From contig CALCDJ010000035.1 of NCBI GenBank assembly GCA_937900135.1, forward strand, positions 38,934 through 102,933: DNA of 64,000 bases. Reading direction: 5' to 3'. A program made the translations under genes and the position numbers. Shown here piece after piece: positions 1-9,520 of this stretch (positions are counted from its first letter, which is position 1; each line of letters begins with the position of its first letter). Under the pieces are notes generated by a model that saw nothing but the letters and a program-made list of their open reading frames with translations, made no database searches and was not told the origin of the DNA. Source of the stretch: an uncultured Blautia sp. GTDB lineage: Bacteria; Bacillota; Clostridia; Lachnospirales; Lachnospiraceae.

Positions 1-1119
1 CATGGTGACCGTGAGTTTGGCCACATCTTCTCCCGTCTTGGCATGGAACGCAAGGTCATTATGGGATACTGGGCGGATGAAGACGTACAGAAACGAATCG
101 GTTCCTGGATGCGCACAGCCATTGGTATCGTTGAAAGCAGCCATGTACGTGTAATGAGAGTAGCTGACAATATGAGAAACGTTGCGGTTACCGAAGGAGA
201 CAAGGTAGAAGCTCAGATTAAGTTCGGATGGGAAGTAGACGCTTATCCTGTCAATGAGATTGCAGAATCCGTTGCTGCAGTTTCCCAGGCAGATATCGAC
301 GCCCTGGTTGAAGAATATTACGACAAATACACCATCCTTCTGGAAGGAAGAGATGAAAAAGAATTCCGCAAACATGTGGCAGCGCAGGCCGGAATCGAAA
401 TTGGTTTTGAACGATTCCTGGAAGAAAAAAATTACCAGGCAATTGTCACCCACTTCGGGGATCTCGGTTCTCTGAAACAGCTTCCAGGTCTTGCCATCCA
501 GCGGCTTATGGAAAAAGGATATGGTTTCGGTGGAGAAGGCGACTGGAAAACAGCAGCTATGGTTCGTGTAATGAAACTGATGACCCAGGGAATGAAAGAT
601 GCAAAAGGAACCTCCTTTATGGAAGATTACACCTACAATCTGGTTCCAGGCAAAGAAGGAATTCTTCAGGCCCATATGCTTGAAGTTTGCCCCACCATCG
701 CAGACGGCCCTATCAGCATCAAATGCCAGCCGCTTTCCATGGGTGACCGGGAAGATCCTGCAAGACTGGTCTTCACATCCAAGACCGGACCGGCAATTGC
801 AACTTCCCTGATTGACCTGGGTGACCGTTTCCGCCTGATCATCAACGATGTAGAATGTAAAAAGCCAGAAAAACCAATGCCAAAGCTTCCTGTTGCTACT
901 GCTTTCTGGACTCCCCAGCCAAACCTTCCCATTGGAGCCGAAAGCTGGATTCTTGCCGGCGGCGCACACCACACTGCATTCAGCTACGATCTGACTGCAG
1001 AACAAATGGGCGACTGGGCTGCTGCTATGGGAATTGAAGCTGTATACATTGACAAAGATACCACCATTCGCCAGTTCAAAAACGAACTGCTCTGGAACAG
1101 TCTTGTATATGGCAAATAG
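1..1119 (+). CDS. araA: L-arabinose isomerase, 5'-truncated by window edge
   Basis: Converts L-arabinose to L-ribulose in the cytoplasm, the first step of arabinose catabolism. The reading frame is open from base 1 and begins HGDREFGHIFSRLGMERK, which matches the conserved His-Gly-x-Arg-Glu-Phe-Gly segment of AraA, so about 130 N-terminal residues lie outside the window. The visible 372 residues cover the rest of the family length (about 500), including the C-terminal GGAHHTAFSYDL segment typical of AraA. The first internal ATG (base 43) is not the real start. The stop is followed after 16 bases by the kinase gene, and araD follows that, giving an araA-kinase-araD operon. Identity is secure; only the left end is unknown. 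Confidence 0.95.
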   Translation, partial: HGDREFGHIFSRLGMERKVIMGYWADEDVQKRIGSWMRTAIGIVESSHVRVMRVADNMRNVAVTEGDKVEAQIKFGWEVDAYPVNEIAESVAAVSQADIDALVEEYYDKYTILLEGRDEKEFRKHVAAQAGIEIGFERFLEEKNYQAIVTHFGDLGSLKQLPGLAIQRLMEKGYGFGGEGDWKTAAMVRVMKLMTQGMKDAKGTSFMEDYTYNLVPGKEGILQAHMLEVCPTIADGPISIKCQPLSMGDREDPARLVFTSKTGPAIATSLIDLGDRFRLIINDVECKKPEKPMPKLPVATAFWTPQPNLPIGAESWILAGGAHHTAFSYDLTAEQMGDWAAAMGIEAVYIDKDTTIRQFKNELLWNSLVYGK

Positions 1120-1135
1120 AAAGGAGATTGCTTCC

Positions 1136-2734
1136 ATGAAAAAAGAGAAGATCAGATCCCTGATTGAAAACGGCAAAACCGTCCTTGGTCTGGAATTCGG
1201 CTCTACAAGAATCAAAGCGGTTCTTGTAGACGAAACCCATACCCCTATTGCTTCTGGTGACCACCAGTGGGAAAACCGTCTGGAAAATGGGTATTGGACT
1301 TATACGCAGGAGGATATATGGACAGGTCTCCAGGACAGTTACCAGAAGCTTGCCAAAGATGTCCTGGAAAAATACAATACCGAACTTACCACCATTGGCG
1401 CTATTGGTTTCAGCGCCATGATGCATGGATATATGGCTTTTGACAGAGAGGATACCCTTCTTGTACCCTTCCGTACCTGGAGAAATTCCACTACAGATCC
1501 TGCCGCCAAGGCTCTGACTGAATTGTTTCATTACAACATTCCTCTTAGATGGAGTATTGCCCATCTGTATCAGGCAATCTTAAATCAGGAGGAGCATGTG
1601 CCTTCCCTGTCCTATGTCACAACCCTGTCCGGATACATCCACTGGAAACTTACAGGAAATAAAGTGCTGGGTGTGGGTGATGCTTCCGGTATGTTCCCTA
1701 TTGATCCGGAAACCAGGGATTATGACGAAGAAATGGTTCAGAAATTCGACAGCCTCATTGCAGAAAAAAACTATTCCTGGAAACTGAGAGACATTTTCCC
1801 CAGAGTGCTTGTTGCAGGGGAACAAGGAGGAGTTCTCACCGAGGAAGGCGCCAGACTTCTTGATGTCAGCGGCAAATTAAAAGCCGGTATCCCCCTCTGC
1901 CCTCCGGAAGGAGATGCAGGAACAGGTATGGCGGCTACGAACAGCGTTGCCAAACATACCGGAAATGTCTCTGCCGGAACCTCTGTCTTCGCCATGGTGG
2001 TTCTGGAACATGAATTATCCAGGGTATATCCGGAGATCGACCTGGTTACTACACCAGATGGAAGTCTGGTTGGCATGGCTCATGCCAACAACTGTACTTC
2101 TGATCTCAATGCATGGGTGAGAATCTTTAGAGAATTTGCAGAAGCTCTGGACATTGAAGTAGATATGGACAAGCTTTTCAAAACTCTTTATCACAAAGCG
2201 CTGGAAGGTGATCCGGACTGTGGCGGCCTTCTTTCCTACGGCTACCTTTCCGGTGAAAATATCACCAACGTTTCTGAAGGACGTCCTCTCTTTGTGCGGA
2301 GACCGGAAAGCCATTTCAATCTTGCCAATTTTATGAGAAGCCACCTTTTCACAGCCCTGGGCGCGTTGAAAATCGGCATGGACATTCTTCTTAAAGAAGA
2401 AGGCGTGGAAATCGACTCTCTTGTTGGACATGGAGGTCTTTTCAAAACAAAAGGTGTGGGACAGTCGATTCTTGCAGCTGCCGTCAACGCCCCTGTTTCT
2501 GTAATGGAAACAGCCGGAGAAGGCGGTCCATGGGGAATGGCGCTTCTTGCCTCCTATATGCTCCAACGCGAAGAACAGGAAAGCCTGGAGGATTATCTTG
2601 CAAACAAGGTATTTGCCAACAGCGAAGGCACATCCATGAATCCAGATCCACAGGATGTGGCAGGTTTTGAAGAATTTATTGAACGTTACAAAAAAGGAAT
2701 CGCTGTGGAACAGGCAGCCGTAACCGCTTTATAA
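1136..2734 (+). CDS. FGGY-family carbohydrate kinase, probable L-ribulokinase
   Basis: A 532-residue FGGY kinase. It opens with a phosphate-binding segment (VLGLEFGSTRIKAVLVD) and has the C-terminal GHGGLFKTKGVGQS and ETAGEGGPWGMAL segments of the family. Between araA and araD the logical substrate is L-ribulose, giving L-ribulose 5-phosphate. It does not look like classical AraB; clostridia are known to use a non-orthologous ribulokinase, so the substrate is inferred from context. The start at 1136 is chosen because AAAGGAGA lies 7-8 bases before it, directly after the araA stop. A frame extension back to 1034 would overlap araA and has no ribosome site. A xylulokinase role is the alternative. 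Confidence 0.88.
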   Translation: MKKEKIRSLIENGKTVLGLEFGSTRIKAVLVDETHTPIASGDHQWENRLENGYWTYTQEDIWTGLQDSYQKLAKDVLEKYNTELTTIGAIGFSAMMHGYMAFDREDTLLVPFRTWRNSTTDPAAKALTELFHYNIPLRWSIAHLYQAILNQEEHVPSLSYVTTLSGYIHWKLTGNKVLGVGDASGMFPIDPETRDYDEEMVQKFDSLIAEKNYSWKLRDIFPRVLVAGEQGGVLTEEGARLLDVSGKLKAGIPLCPPEGDAGTGMAATNSVAKHTGNVSAGTSVFAMVVLEHELSRVYPEIDLVTTPDGSLVGMAHANNCTSDLNAWVRIFREFAEALDIEVDMDKLFKTLYHKALEGDPDCGGLLSYGYLSGENITNVSEGRPLFVRRPESHFNLANFMRSHLFTALGALKIGMDILLKEEGVEIDSLVGHGGLFKTKGVGQSILAAAVNAPVSVMETAGEGGPWGMALLASYMLQREEQESLEDYLANKVFANSEGTSMNPDPQDVAGFEEFIERYKKGIAVEQAAVTAL

Positions 2735-2748
2735 AGGAGAAATTTGAA

Positions 2749-3444
2749 ATGTTAGAAGAATTAAAAAAAGAAGTCTATGAAGCCAATATGCAGCTTCCCA
2801 AATATGGTCTTGTCACCTTCACCTGGGGAAATGTCAGCGGAATCGACCGGGAAAAGGGACTTTTCGTTATTAAACCAAGCGGTGTGGATTATGACAAACT
2901 GACACCGGAAGATATGGTCGTAGTTGACCTCAATGGAAACAAGGTAGAAGGTGCATACAATCCGTCTTCTGATACGGCAACACATGTAGTCTTATATAAT
3001 CGTTTCCCGAATATCGGAGGAATCGTTCACACCCACTCTTCCTGGGCTACCAGCTGGGCGCAGGCAGGCAGAGGAATCCCCTGCTACGGAACTACCCATG
3101 CTGACTATATTTACGGCGAAGTTCCATGTGTCCGCAACCTGACCAAGGAAGAAATTGAAAGTGCCTATGAAAAAAATACCGGTATTCTTATTGCAGATGA
3201 ATTTAAAAAAATGAAACTGGACTACGTGGCCGTTCCTGCTGTTCTGTGTAAGAACCATGGCCCATTTACCTGGGGCAAGGATGCTCATGAAGCAGTTCAC
3301 AATGCTGTAGTTCTTGAAGAAGTTGCCAAAATGGCTACCCGGTGTGAACAAATCAATCCCCAGAATAAACCTGCTCCACAGGAACTCCAGGACAAACATT
3401 ATTTCAGAAAACACGGTGCAAATGCATATTACGGACAAAAATAA
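2749..3444 (+). CDS. araD: L-ribulose-5-phosphate 4-epimerase
   Basis: Class II aldolase/epimerase fold protein of 231 residues, the usual AraD length. It interconverts L-ribulose 5-phosphate and D-xylulose 5-phosphate, feeding the pentose phosphate pathway. The zinc-binding histidines are visible in GIVHTHSSWATSWAQ (H94 and H96) with a third in CKNHGPFTWG; D75 and D119 fit the other conserved acidic positions. AAAGGAGAAATTTGAA precedes the ATG, 14 bases after the kinase stop, so it is the last gene of the araA-kinase-araD operon. A strong hairpin terminator follows. Confusion with L-fuculose-phosphate aldolase is unlikely given the neighbours. Confidence 0.95.
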   Translation: MLEELKKEVYEANMQLPKYGLVTFTWGNVSGIDREKGLFVIKPSGVDYDKLTPEDMVVVDLNGNKVEGAYNPSSDTATHVVLYNRFPNIGGIVHTHSSWATSWAQAGRGIPCYGTTHADYIYGEVPCVRNLTKEEIESAYEKNTGILIADEFKKMKLDYVAVPAVLCKNHGPFTWGKDAHEAVHNAVVLEEVAKMATRCEQINPQNKPAPQELQDKHYFRKHGANAYYGQK

Positions 3445-3506
3445 GTCCTTTCTCCTCTTTTGGTTCCCTTTTGATAAAATCTCTTCCTATTATATAATAG
3501 GAAGAA

Positions 3507-3552
3507 AATCGGACAGCCTTGTGATTTTCTCACAAGGCTGTCCGATTTTTTA
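3507..3552. terminator. Bidirectional rho-independent terminator
   Basis: Perfect 17-bp stem (3507-3523 with 3531-3547) around a 7-base loop, followed by TTTTTTA on +. The opposite strand also has a T-rich exit. It separates araD (+) from the convergent GH43 gene (-), whose stop codon sits in the T tract. Confidence 0.93.
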
Positions 3553-4509
3553 TTTATATCGAAAAACAGGACGTCCTGTCTCATCCTCCCAGGAAATTTT
3601 CATCAGCATCGCATGTCGATTGGGATTATAAAGAGGATTTCCCTCAATTTTCTCCTCTGTACGCGCATGATACACCATAATCGGATTTCCTTCTTCATCT
3701 GTAGTAAAGGAATTATGACCTGGTCCGTAAATTCCTTTTTCTGCATCTGTTTTAAGTACAGCATATCTGTCCTTTTCCCAGGAACGGGGATCCAGAAGAT
3801 CTGCATCCTCCGATGCAGTCAGCATACCCATACAGTATGCAGCTCCTGTTTCAGAAGCCGAAAAAGTCAGATAGATTTTCCCCTCATGTTTGATTACAGC
3901 TGGGCCTTCATTCACCCAGAAGCCCACTCTTTCCCAATCATAATCCGGGGTTGTAAGCAGAACCTGTACTGTTTTTAGCTTATAGGGAGTCTCCATTTCC
4001 GCAATATAAAGATTGGAAATCTGCGGTCCCACACTAACCTTTTCTGCCCATACATAATAGTACCTTCCTTTATTTTCAAAAACAGTTGCGTCCAGGGAAA
4101 AAGCTTCAAAAGAAAAAACATCCCCGTCTGCCCGCTGCATTTTTCCTTTTTCTACCCATTTGCCGGTCAGCGGATCTTCATCTTCACATTCCAGAACGTA
4201 GGGACGAATTGCCCAAACATCCTCTTTTTCTCCTCCGGCAAAATAAAGATACCATTTTCCATCCAGATAATGAAGCTCCGGCGCCCAAATATGTTCACTC
4301 ATAATTCCTGAAGAATGTTTCATCCAGACAGTCACTTCTTCTGCATCCTTCAGTCCATTCAAGGTTCTGCTCCTGCGGAGTACAATGCGATCATATGCTG
4401 GAACTGATGCTGTAAAATAATACATACCATCTGTATGACGGTATACATAAGGATCTGCCCGCTGCAGAATCCATGGTTCATTGTATTTTACGTTTCCCTT
4501 TTCTTTCAC
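3550..4509 (-). CDS. Glycoside hydrolase family 43, probable alpha-L-arabinofuranosidase/arabinanase
   Basis: Five-bladed beta-propeller hydrolase of the GH43 family, likely removing arabinofuranosyl units from arabino-oligosaccharides. The three expected acidic residues are visible: the base Asp in QRADPYVYR, the pKa-modulating Asp in FSLDATVFE and the acid Glu in WVNEGPAVI (D19, D140 and E201 counted from the GTG). No signal peptide is present, so it acts in the cytoplasm on imported oligosaccharides. I place the start at the GTG at 4509 because GGAGG lies 8 bases before it. The in-frame ATG at 4524 overlaps that GGAGG and has only AT-rich sequence without a ribosome site upstream. Location next to the araA cluster supports arabinose as product; xylosidase activity cannot be excluded. 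Confidence 0.85.
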   Translation of the reverse strand: MKEKGNVKYNEPWILQRADPYVYRHTDGMYYFTASVPAYDRIVLRRSRTLNGLKDAEEVTVWMKHSSGIMSEHIWAPELHYLDGKWYLYFAGGEKEDVWAIRPYVLECEDEDPLTGKWVEKGKMQRADGDVFSFEAFSLDATVFENKGRYYYVWAEKVSVGPQISNLYIAEMETPYKLKTVQVLLTTPDYDWERVGFWVNEGPAVIKHEGKIYLTFSASETGAAYCMGMLTASEDADLLDPRSWEKDRYAVLKTDAEKGIYGPGHNSFTTDEEGNPIMVYHARTEEKIEGNPLYNPNRHAMLMKISWEDETGRPVFRYK

Positions 4510-4685
4510 AGTCTTATCCTCCATTTTATTTTATTATTTTTTAAATTATTTTTATATATATAAAATTATATTATAAAATTTTAAAAAATACAAGTAAATT
4601 TTCTGGTTGCACATTGCTATTTAATTGGTTATAATAACTTTTATGAAATATTTTATTAAAAAGCATCTTTGAAAGGAGAGATTTC

Positions 4686-5609
4686 ATGTTATACATCAAA
4701 AGCCTGGAACAGGCAGTCCCTGTTTTTAAAGCCCTGGGTTCCGAGCTTCGCATCCGTCTGATCCAACTTCTTCTTGACCATAAAGAAATGAATATGAATG
4801 ACCTCGCCTCTAATCTTGGCATTACCAACGGCGCTCTCACCAGCCACGTAAAAAAACTGGAGGAAACAGGCATCGTTACCATTTTAAGTGAACATGCAGG
4901 ACACGGAAATCAAAAAGTCTGCCGCGTAAATGTAGATAAAATTCTGGTAGATGTCATCCCAAATATAGAGAATGATTCCGAAAACTCCTACAGCATTGAT
5001 ATCCCCATTGGCAATTACTTCAATTATTCCGTTCTTCCAACCTGTGGGCTCTCCACTTCAGACAGACTGATCGGTGAAGTAGATGACCCTCGTTATTTTG
5101 CCCATCCAAGTCATGTAGATGCACAGATTCTCTGGTTTGGAAAGGGGTATATTGATTACCGTATCCCCAATATGCTTCCTCCTGGACAAAGAGTGGATAA
5201 GCTTACCCTTTCCTTTGAGATCAGCAGCGAAGCTCCCGGAATCAACAATGACTGGCCTTCAGACATTACCTTTCTTTTGAATAACACAGAGCTTGGTACC
5301 TGGACAAGCCCTGGAGATTTCGGTGATGTACGCGGTACCTTTACTCCAGACTGGTGGTTCCCCAACTGGAACCAATATGGACTTCTGAAAATGCTTGTGG
5401 TAGACAGGCATGGTACCTACATCGATGGTATGAAAATTTCTGATGTCAACACCAATCAATTAATGCTTTGCCCACAGGATGATATGATCTTCCGCTTCCA
5501 AGTTCAGGAACCTTCCAGACACGTGGGAGGACTTACCCTGTTTGGCCGTACATTCGGCAATTACAGTCAGGATATCAGCGTAAAAGTCAACTACAGTCCT
5601 CTTGTATGA
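4686..5609 (+). CDS. ArsR-type winged-helix regulator with beta-rich C-terminal domain
   Basis: A 307-residue protein. Residues about 10-95 form an ArsR-like winged helix (FKALGSELRIRLIQLLL, then a recognition segment around NDLASNLGITNGALTSHVKKLEE). Residues about 105-307 form a Trp/Gly/Asp-rich region without helices that reads like a beta-sandwich, including DITFLLNNTELGTWTSPGD and GGLTLFGRTFGNYSQD. ArsR proteins are usually about 100 residues, so the long C-terminal part is the unusual element and may sense a sugar. GAAAGGAGAGATTTC precedes the ATG. It lies divergent from GH43 and convergent with GH127, so a role as regulator of the arabinan genes is inferred from position only. Confidence 0.8.
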   Translation: MLYIKSLEQAVPVFKALGSELRIRLIQLLLDHKEMNMNDLASNLGITNGALTSHVKKLEETGIVTILSEHAGHGNQKVCRVNVDKILVDVIPNIENDSENSYSIDIPIGNYFNYSVLPTCGLSTSDRLIGEVDDPRYFAHPSHVDAQILWFGKGYIDYRIPNMLPPGQRVDKLTLSFEISSEAPGINNDWPSDITFLLNNTELGTWTSPGDFGDVRGTFTPDWWFPNWNQYGLLKMLVVDRHGTYIDGMKISDVNTNQLMLCPQDDMIFRFQVQEPSRHVGGLTLFGRTFGNYSQDISVKVNYSPLV

Positions 5610-5616
5610 TTTATTT

Positions 5617-5652
5617 AAGGAAGGCTGCATACCCATATGCAGCCTTCCTTTT
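5617..5652. terminator. Hairpin terminator between regulator and GH127
   Basis: 15-bp perfect stem (5617-5631 with 5636-5650) with a CCCA loop, flanked by T-rich sequence on + and AAATAA on the other side. It serves the + regulator gene and, in reverse, the convergent GH127 gene. Confidence 0.88.
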
Positions 5653-5653
5653 C

Positions 5654-7573
5654 TTATGCTCCGTGTATCCACACGCGCATCTGATTTTCTCCTCTGTTTC
5701 CCCAGGTATAATATGGCACTGCAGTAAGTGTTACCTCATCTTTTTCTGGTGGAAGTTCTGTATAAAGTGCTTCACTTTGGTTGATGAATTTCGTAGCCTT
5801 TACCCTGAGAAGCACATTTCCCTTCAAACATCCTTCTTCGCAGATAAATTCTTCTGTTTCCAACTCTTTCTGAAGACAAAATGACTGCAAAAGGCCTGGA
5901 TTATCTACCCCTTCAAAGCAATATACCATTGGTCCACGCATCAGAGCCACACATCCTGCATCTTCTCTTACCTTCTGGTTTGCATAAATTTTTCTTACAG
6001 GAACAGCAAATTCCAGAGTAATCACATCATGCTCTCCCCATTTACGGTTGAATTCCAGATATTCGTCCCTGAAAAATGCCTCTGCCGTTACCTCCTGTCC
6101 ACAGTAAATGAGTTTCAACTGCTTTTTATCCACCCATCCCGGAAGATGAATGCCCAGAATTGTTTCCTTCTCTGTTTTCCCGTGAACCTCATAAGTCACT
6201 CTGCCCTTCCACGGATACTGCGCAGTTATCGTTACGTCCATAGTCTCAAAGGACGCTTCCTGCGCAGCAAATATATGGGAATATACGCCTTTTTCTGTTT
6301 CTGTCCAGAAATATTTTCCCAGAGACATCAAAAGACGAACAACATTGGGGGGACAGCAGGCACAGGCATACCATCGGGGTCTCTGAGGAAGAACGTGTTC
6401 ATATCCGTAAAGTTTTCCGCTGACCCCCGGCTCTGTTTCCAAAGGATTTACATAGAAGAAATTTTTACCATCAAGCTGCATTCCACTGATAATCCCATTA
6501 TAAAGCGCCCGCTCCATCACATCGGCATATTCGCCCTTTAATTGATTATCCAGCATTTTTCGGGCAAAAAACACAAGTCCTATGGACGCGCAGGTTTCCG
6601 CATAAACCGTATCATTGGGAAGATCATAATCAATGGTAAATGCCTCTCCATTTACCGTAGATCCAATTCCTCCTGTAATGTACATTCTCCGGTTCACCAT
6701 ATTGTCCCAAAGCCTTCTGCAGGCATGGTACAAAGGTTCGTCCTGATACAAAGCTGCAAGTTCTGCCATTGCCGTATACATATACACTGCGCGAACGCTG
6801 TGACCAACTGCTTCTTTTTGTTCATATACGGTCTCATGAGCCTGACAGTATTTCATATCGTTGACATCCATGCCAAAATGAATCCAGCCTCTTTTTTCTT
6901 TTTCTTTGGCAAAGTATTGAGGATCTTTACCTCTCTGATCAATAAAATACCGGGAAAGGGAACGATATTTTTCTTTTCCTGTTGTTTCATAAAGACGCAG
7001 AAGACCAAGCTCGATTTCCTGATGCCCAGGGATCCCCGGCTCTTTTCCCTCCTCTGTCCCAAAACGTGCCTCTATATGATCTGCCATACGTTCCATTACA
7101 TTTAAGAGTTTCTTTTTTCCGGTAACCTGCGCGTAAGCTGCTCCAGCCTCCATCATATGTCCCGCACAGTAAAGTTCATGACATTCCTGAAGATTCTGCC
7201 AGCGATGCTCCGGTTCTTTAACAGTAAAGTAAGTATTAAGATACCCATCTTCCTGCTGCGCTTTTTCTATGATTTCGATTACTTTATCCGCCCGTTCCTC
7301 CAGATCCGGATCTGGTCGCACAGCCAATGCGTAGGCCACTCCTTCCAGCCATTTTGCCACATCGCTGTCCTGAAAGACCATGCCATAAAATTCTCCTTTC
7401 TCCAGACCTGCTGCAATACGAAAGTTGGCAAGCGCATGACTTTTTTCTGCATCTGGAATCTCATCATTGAGAATTTTTTCCTGATATGGAATGACTGTGT
7501 CCATAACAAGCTCCTGATAATGTTTCCAGAAAGGATCTGTGATCCTGATTTTACGCAATCTATCCGCTTTCAT
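5654..7573 (-). CDS. Glycoside hydrolase family 127, beta-L-arabinofuranosidase
   Basis: A 639-residue (alpha/alpha)6-barrel hydrolase of the GH127 family, typified by bifidobacterial HypBA1, which releases beta-L-arabinofuranose from plant glycans. The zinc and catalytic cysteine set is intact: Glu and Cys in DTVYAETCASIG (E326, C328) and the double Cys in YACACCPPNVV (C406, C407), matching the E338/C340/C417/C418 pattern of HypBA1. A candidate acid/base Glu (E310) keeps the same spacing. There is no signal peptide, so it acts in the cytoplasm. AGGAAAG precedes the ATG. It is the last gene of a GH51-small protein-GH127 unit, 19 bases after the middle gene. Confidence 0.93.
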   Translation of the reverse strand: MKADRLRKIRITDPFWKHYQELVMDTVIPYQEKILNDEIPDAEKSHALANFRIAAGLEKGEFYGMVFQDSDVAKWLEGVAYALAVRPDPDLEERADKVIEIIEKAQQEDGYLNTYFTVKEPEHRWQNLQECHELYCAGHMMEAGAAYAQVTGKKKLLNVMERMADHIEARFGTEEGKEPGIPGHQEIELGLLRLYETTGKEKYRSLSRYFIDQRGKDPQYFAKEKEKRGWIHFGMDVNDMKYCQAHETVYEQKEAVGHSVRAVYMYTAMAELAALYQDEPLYHACRRLWDNMVNRRMYITGGIGSTVNGEAFTIDYDLPNDTVYAETCASIGLVFFARKMLDNQLKGEYADVMERALYNGIISGMQLDGKNFFYVNPLETEPGVSGKLYGYEHVLPQRPRWYACACCPPNVVRLLMSLGKYFWTETEKGVYSHIFAAQEASFETMDVTITAQYPWKGRVTYEVHGKTEKETILGIHLPGWVDKKQLKLIYCGQEVTAEAFFRDEYLEFNRKWGEHDVITLEFAVPVRKIYANQKVREDAGCVALMRGPMVYCFEGVDNPGLLQSFCLQKELETEEFICEEGCLKGNVLLRVKATKFINQSEALYTELPPEKDEVTLTAVPYYTWGNRGENQMRVWIHGA

Positions 7574-7592
7574 TTCTATCTTCTTTCCTGAA

Positions 7593-7877
7593 CTATTCCG
7601 TTTCTATGTTACTTATTTTTTCCCATTTCGCAGGAATGTCCGGACATCCCCGAACCTTCTGAGCAGCACGCAGTTCCACAAAGCATCCGCAAAGACGGCA
7701 CATGCCATTCATCAGATTATGACAGGAGGCGCAGATACTCAGCCGCTTTTCGTACAGCGGCTGACTCACCTTCGCCTCCTCATCCATTCTCTCTATATAG
7801 CCTGCCAGACTGTCCAGATATTGTTCCCGATCACTTCCTGGAAGACATTTCCTGCATATTCGCAGTTTTTCCCCCAT
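7593..7877 (-). CDS. Small zinc-ribbon-like protein (DUF6171-like)
   Basis: A 94-residue protein with paired cysteines CRKC near the N-terminus and CASC, CRLC and a final Cys in KVRGCPD, a pattern expected to bind one or two structural zinc ions. It resembles the DUF6171 small proteins of Lachnospiraceae, which have no known function; the family name is from memory. It starts 5 bases after the GH51 stop and ends 19 bases before GH127, so it is co-transcribed with two arabinose-releasing enzymes. No membrane segment or signal peptide is visible. The cysteine spacing and tight operon position argue against a chance ORF. Confidence 0.72.
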   Translation of the reverse strand: MGEKLRICRKCLPGSDREQYLDSLAGYIERMDEEAKVSQPLYEKRLSICASCHNLMNGMCRLCGCFVELRAAQKVRGCPDIPAKWEKISNIETE

Positions 7878-7882
7878 ATCTC

Positions 7883-9385
7883 TTATTTCACTGTAAGATG
7901 AAGGACGCTGCAGCGTGGGATTGTAAAATGCATTCCTTTTTCTGTAATTTCAGCCCCTGCAAACTCGCGGACTTTTACACATTCCTTTTCTTCAAATGTA
8001 TTTTTATCCATCATTTCACCATGTACAATCTCACCTGTTACTTCTTCTGCCTTATAATCTGCAAGAATGGTATCTACCGGATAATCTTCTGTCAGAGAAA
8101 GGTTGGTCAACGTAATGTGAATCTTTCCATCCTCATCCATGGATACCGATTCTGTCAGGTTTGGAACCTGCCACTCTTCTTCTACTCCGATTTTTTCTGT
8201 TTCCACAGAGCTTTCAAGAAGCTGTGCATCCTGATGGTATTTGTACATATTGAACACATGGTAAGTTGGTGTCAGGAGCATATCTGCGCCATCCGTTAAG
8301 ATAACAGACTGAAGTACATTAACGATCTGTGCCAAGTTTGCCATTTTTACTCTGTCGCTGTGCTTATTAAAAATATTCAGTGTAATTCCTGCTACCAGCG
8401 CATCTCTCATAGTATTCTGCTGATACAAAAATCCTGGATTTGTGCCTGGTTCTACGGTATACCAGGTTCCCCATTCGTCTACAATCATACCGATTTTTTT
8501 CTCAGGATCGTACTCATCCATAATATTTCCATGACGGCGTACCAGTTCATCCATAAAATATGCTTTATTCAAGGTCTTATACCATACCTTGTCATCAAAC
8601 TCTGTTGCGCTTCCCTTAATTTCCCATCCTTCCGGATGTACATAATAATGGAGGGAAAGTCCGTCCATGAAACCATGAAACTGTTCCGGGGAATGATGGA
8701 AACAGGTCTTCAGTACATCAGATGTCCATTCATAATCATCCACATTTGCTCCACAGCAGATTTTTGCTGTAGGATTCTGGCTGTCGTAATTACGTACATA
8801 GGTCTGATAACGGCGATATTCATTCGCATAAAAATCAGGATTCATATTTCCGCCACAACCCCAGTTTTCATTTCCTACTCCGAAAAAGGCAAGTTTCCAT
8901 GGTTCCTTGTGTCCGTTTTTCGCGCGAAGATCTGCCATCGGGGATATGCCATTAAATGTAATGTACTCTACCCATTCAGACATTTCCTGAACTGTTCCAC
9001 TTCCCAGATTTCCGTTTACGTAAGCTTCACATCCCAGCTGTTCGCAAAGCTCAAAGAACTCGTGAGTACCAAAGCTGTTGTCTTCCACAACACCACCCCA
9101 GTGTGTATTAATCATTTTCTTTCTGTTTTCTTTTGGACCAATGCCATCTTTCCAGTGATATTCATCTGCGAAGCATCCACCTGGCCAACGAAGTACCGGA
9201 ACCTTAATTTCTTTCAGAGCCTCTACAACATCGGTACGCATACCGTTTTTATTAGGAATTGGAGAATCTTCGCCCACGTAGATTCCCTCATAGATACATC
9301 TTCCCAGATGCTCGGAAAAATGTCCGTAGATTTCCTTGTTGATCTTACTCTGCTTTTTGGATGGGTTAATCACAAGTTTCGCCAT
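7883..9385 (-). CDS. abfA: Glycoside hydrolase family 51, alpha-L-arabinofuranosidase
   Basis: A 500-residue intracellular (beta/alpha)8 retaining arabinofuranosidase. The acid/base Glu lies in FGVGNENWGCGGN (E173) and the nucleophile in IVDEWGTWY (E304). The N-terminal INKEIYGHFSEHLGRCIYEGI segment is typical of the family. It removes terminal alpha-L-arabinofuranose from arabinan or arabinoxylan oligosaccharides. AAAGGAGAGAGAACT precedes the ATG. It is the first gene of the GH51-small protein-GH127 operon, driven by the promoter at 9521-9549 across an AT-rich leader of about 130 bases. Confidence 0.95.
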   Translation of the reverse strand: MAKLVINPSKKQSKINKEIYGHFSEHLGRCIYEGIYVGEDSPIPNKNGMRTDVVEALKEIKVPVLRWPGGCFADEYHWKDGIGPKENRKKMINTHWGGVVEDNSFGTHEFFELCEQLGCEAYVNGNLGSGTVQEMSEWVEYITFNGISPMADLRAKNGHKEPWKLAFFGVGNENWGCGGNMNPDFYANEYRRYQTYVRNYDSQNPTAKICCGANVDDYEWTSDVLKTCFHHSPEQFHGFMDGLSLHYYVHPEGWEIKGSATEFDDKVWYKTLNKAYFMDELVRRHGNIMDEYDPEKKIGMIVDEWGTWYTVEPGTNPGFLYQQNTMRDALVAGITLNIFNKHSDRVKMANLAQIVNVLQSVILTDGADMLLTPTYHVFNMYKYHQDAQLLESSVETEKIGVEEEWQVPNLTESVSMDEDGKIHITLTNLSLTEDYPVDTILADYKAEEVTGEIVHGEMMDKNTFEEKECVKVREFAGAEITEKGMHFTIPRCSVLHLTVK

Positions 9386-9520
9386 AGTTCTCTCTCCTTT
9401 TTCATTTCATCTGAAATATTATAGTTCTATTTGTATAATTTTTGCATTAACCGAACTTATTCCACATGATTTTTTATTTTATTTTAGTTTTTATTAAATT
9501 ATTATACTTCTTTATTACAC

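Noticed and set aside
1034..1136. Longer start for the FGGY kinase
   Set aside because: It would overlap araA by 86 bases and lacks a ribosome site, whereas 1136 has AAAGGAGA at good spacing.
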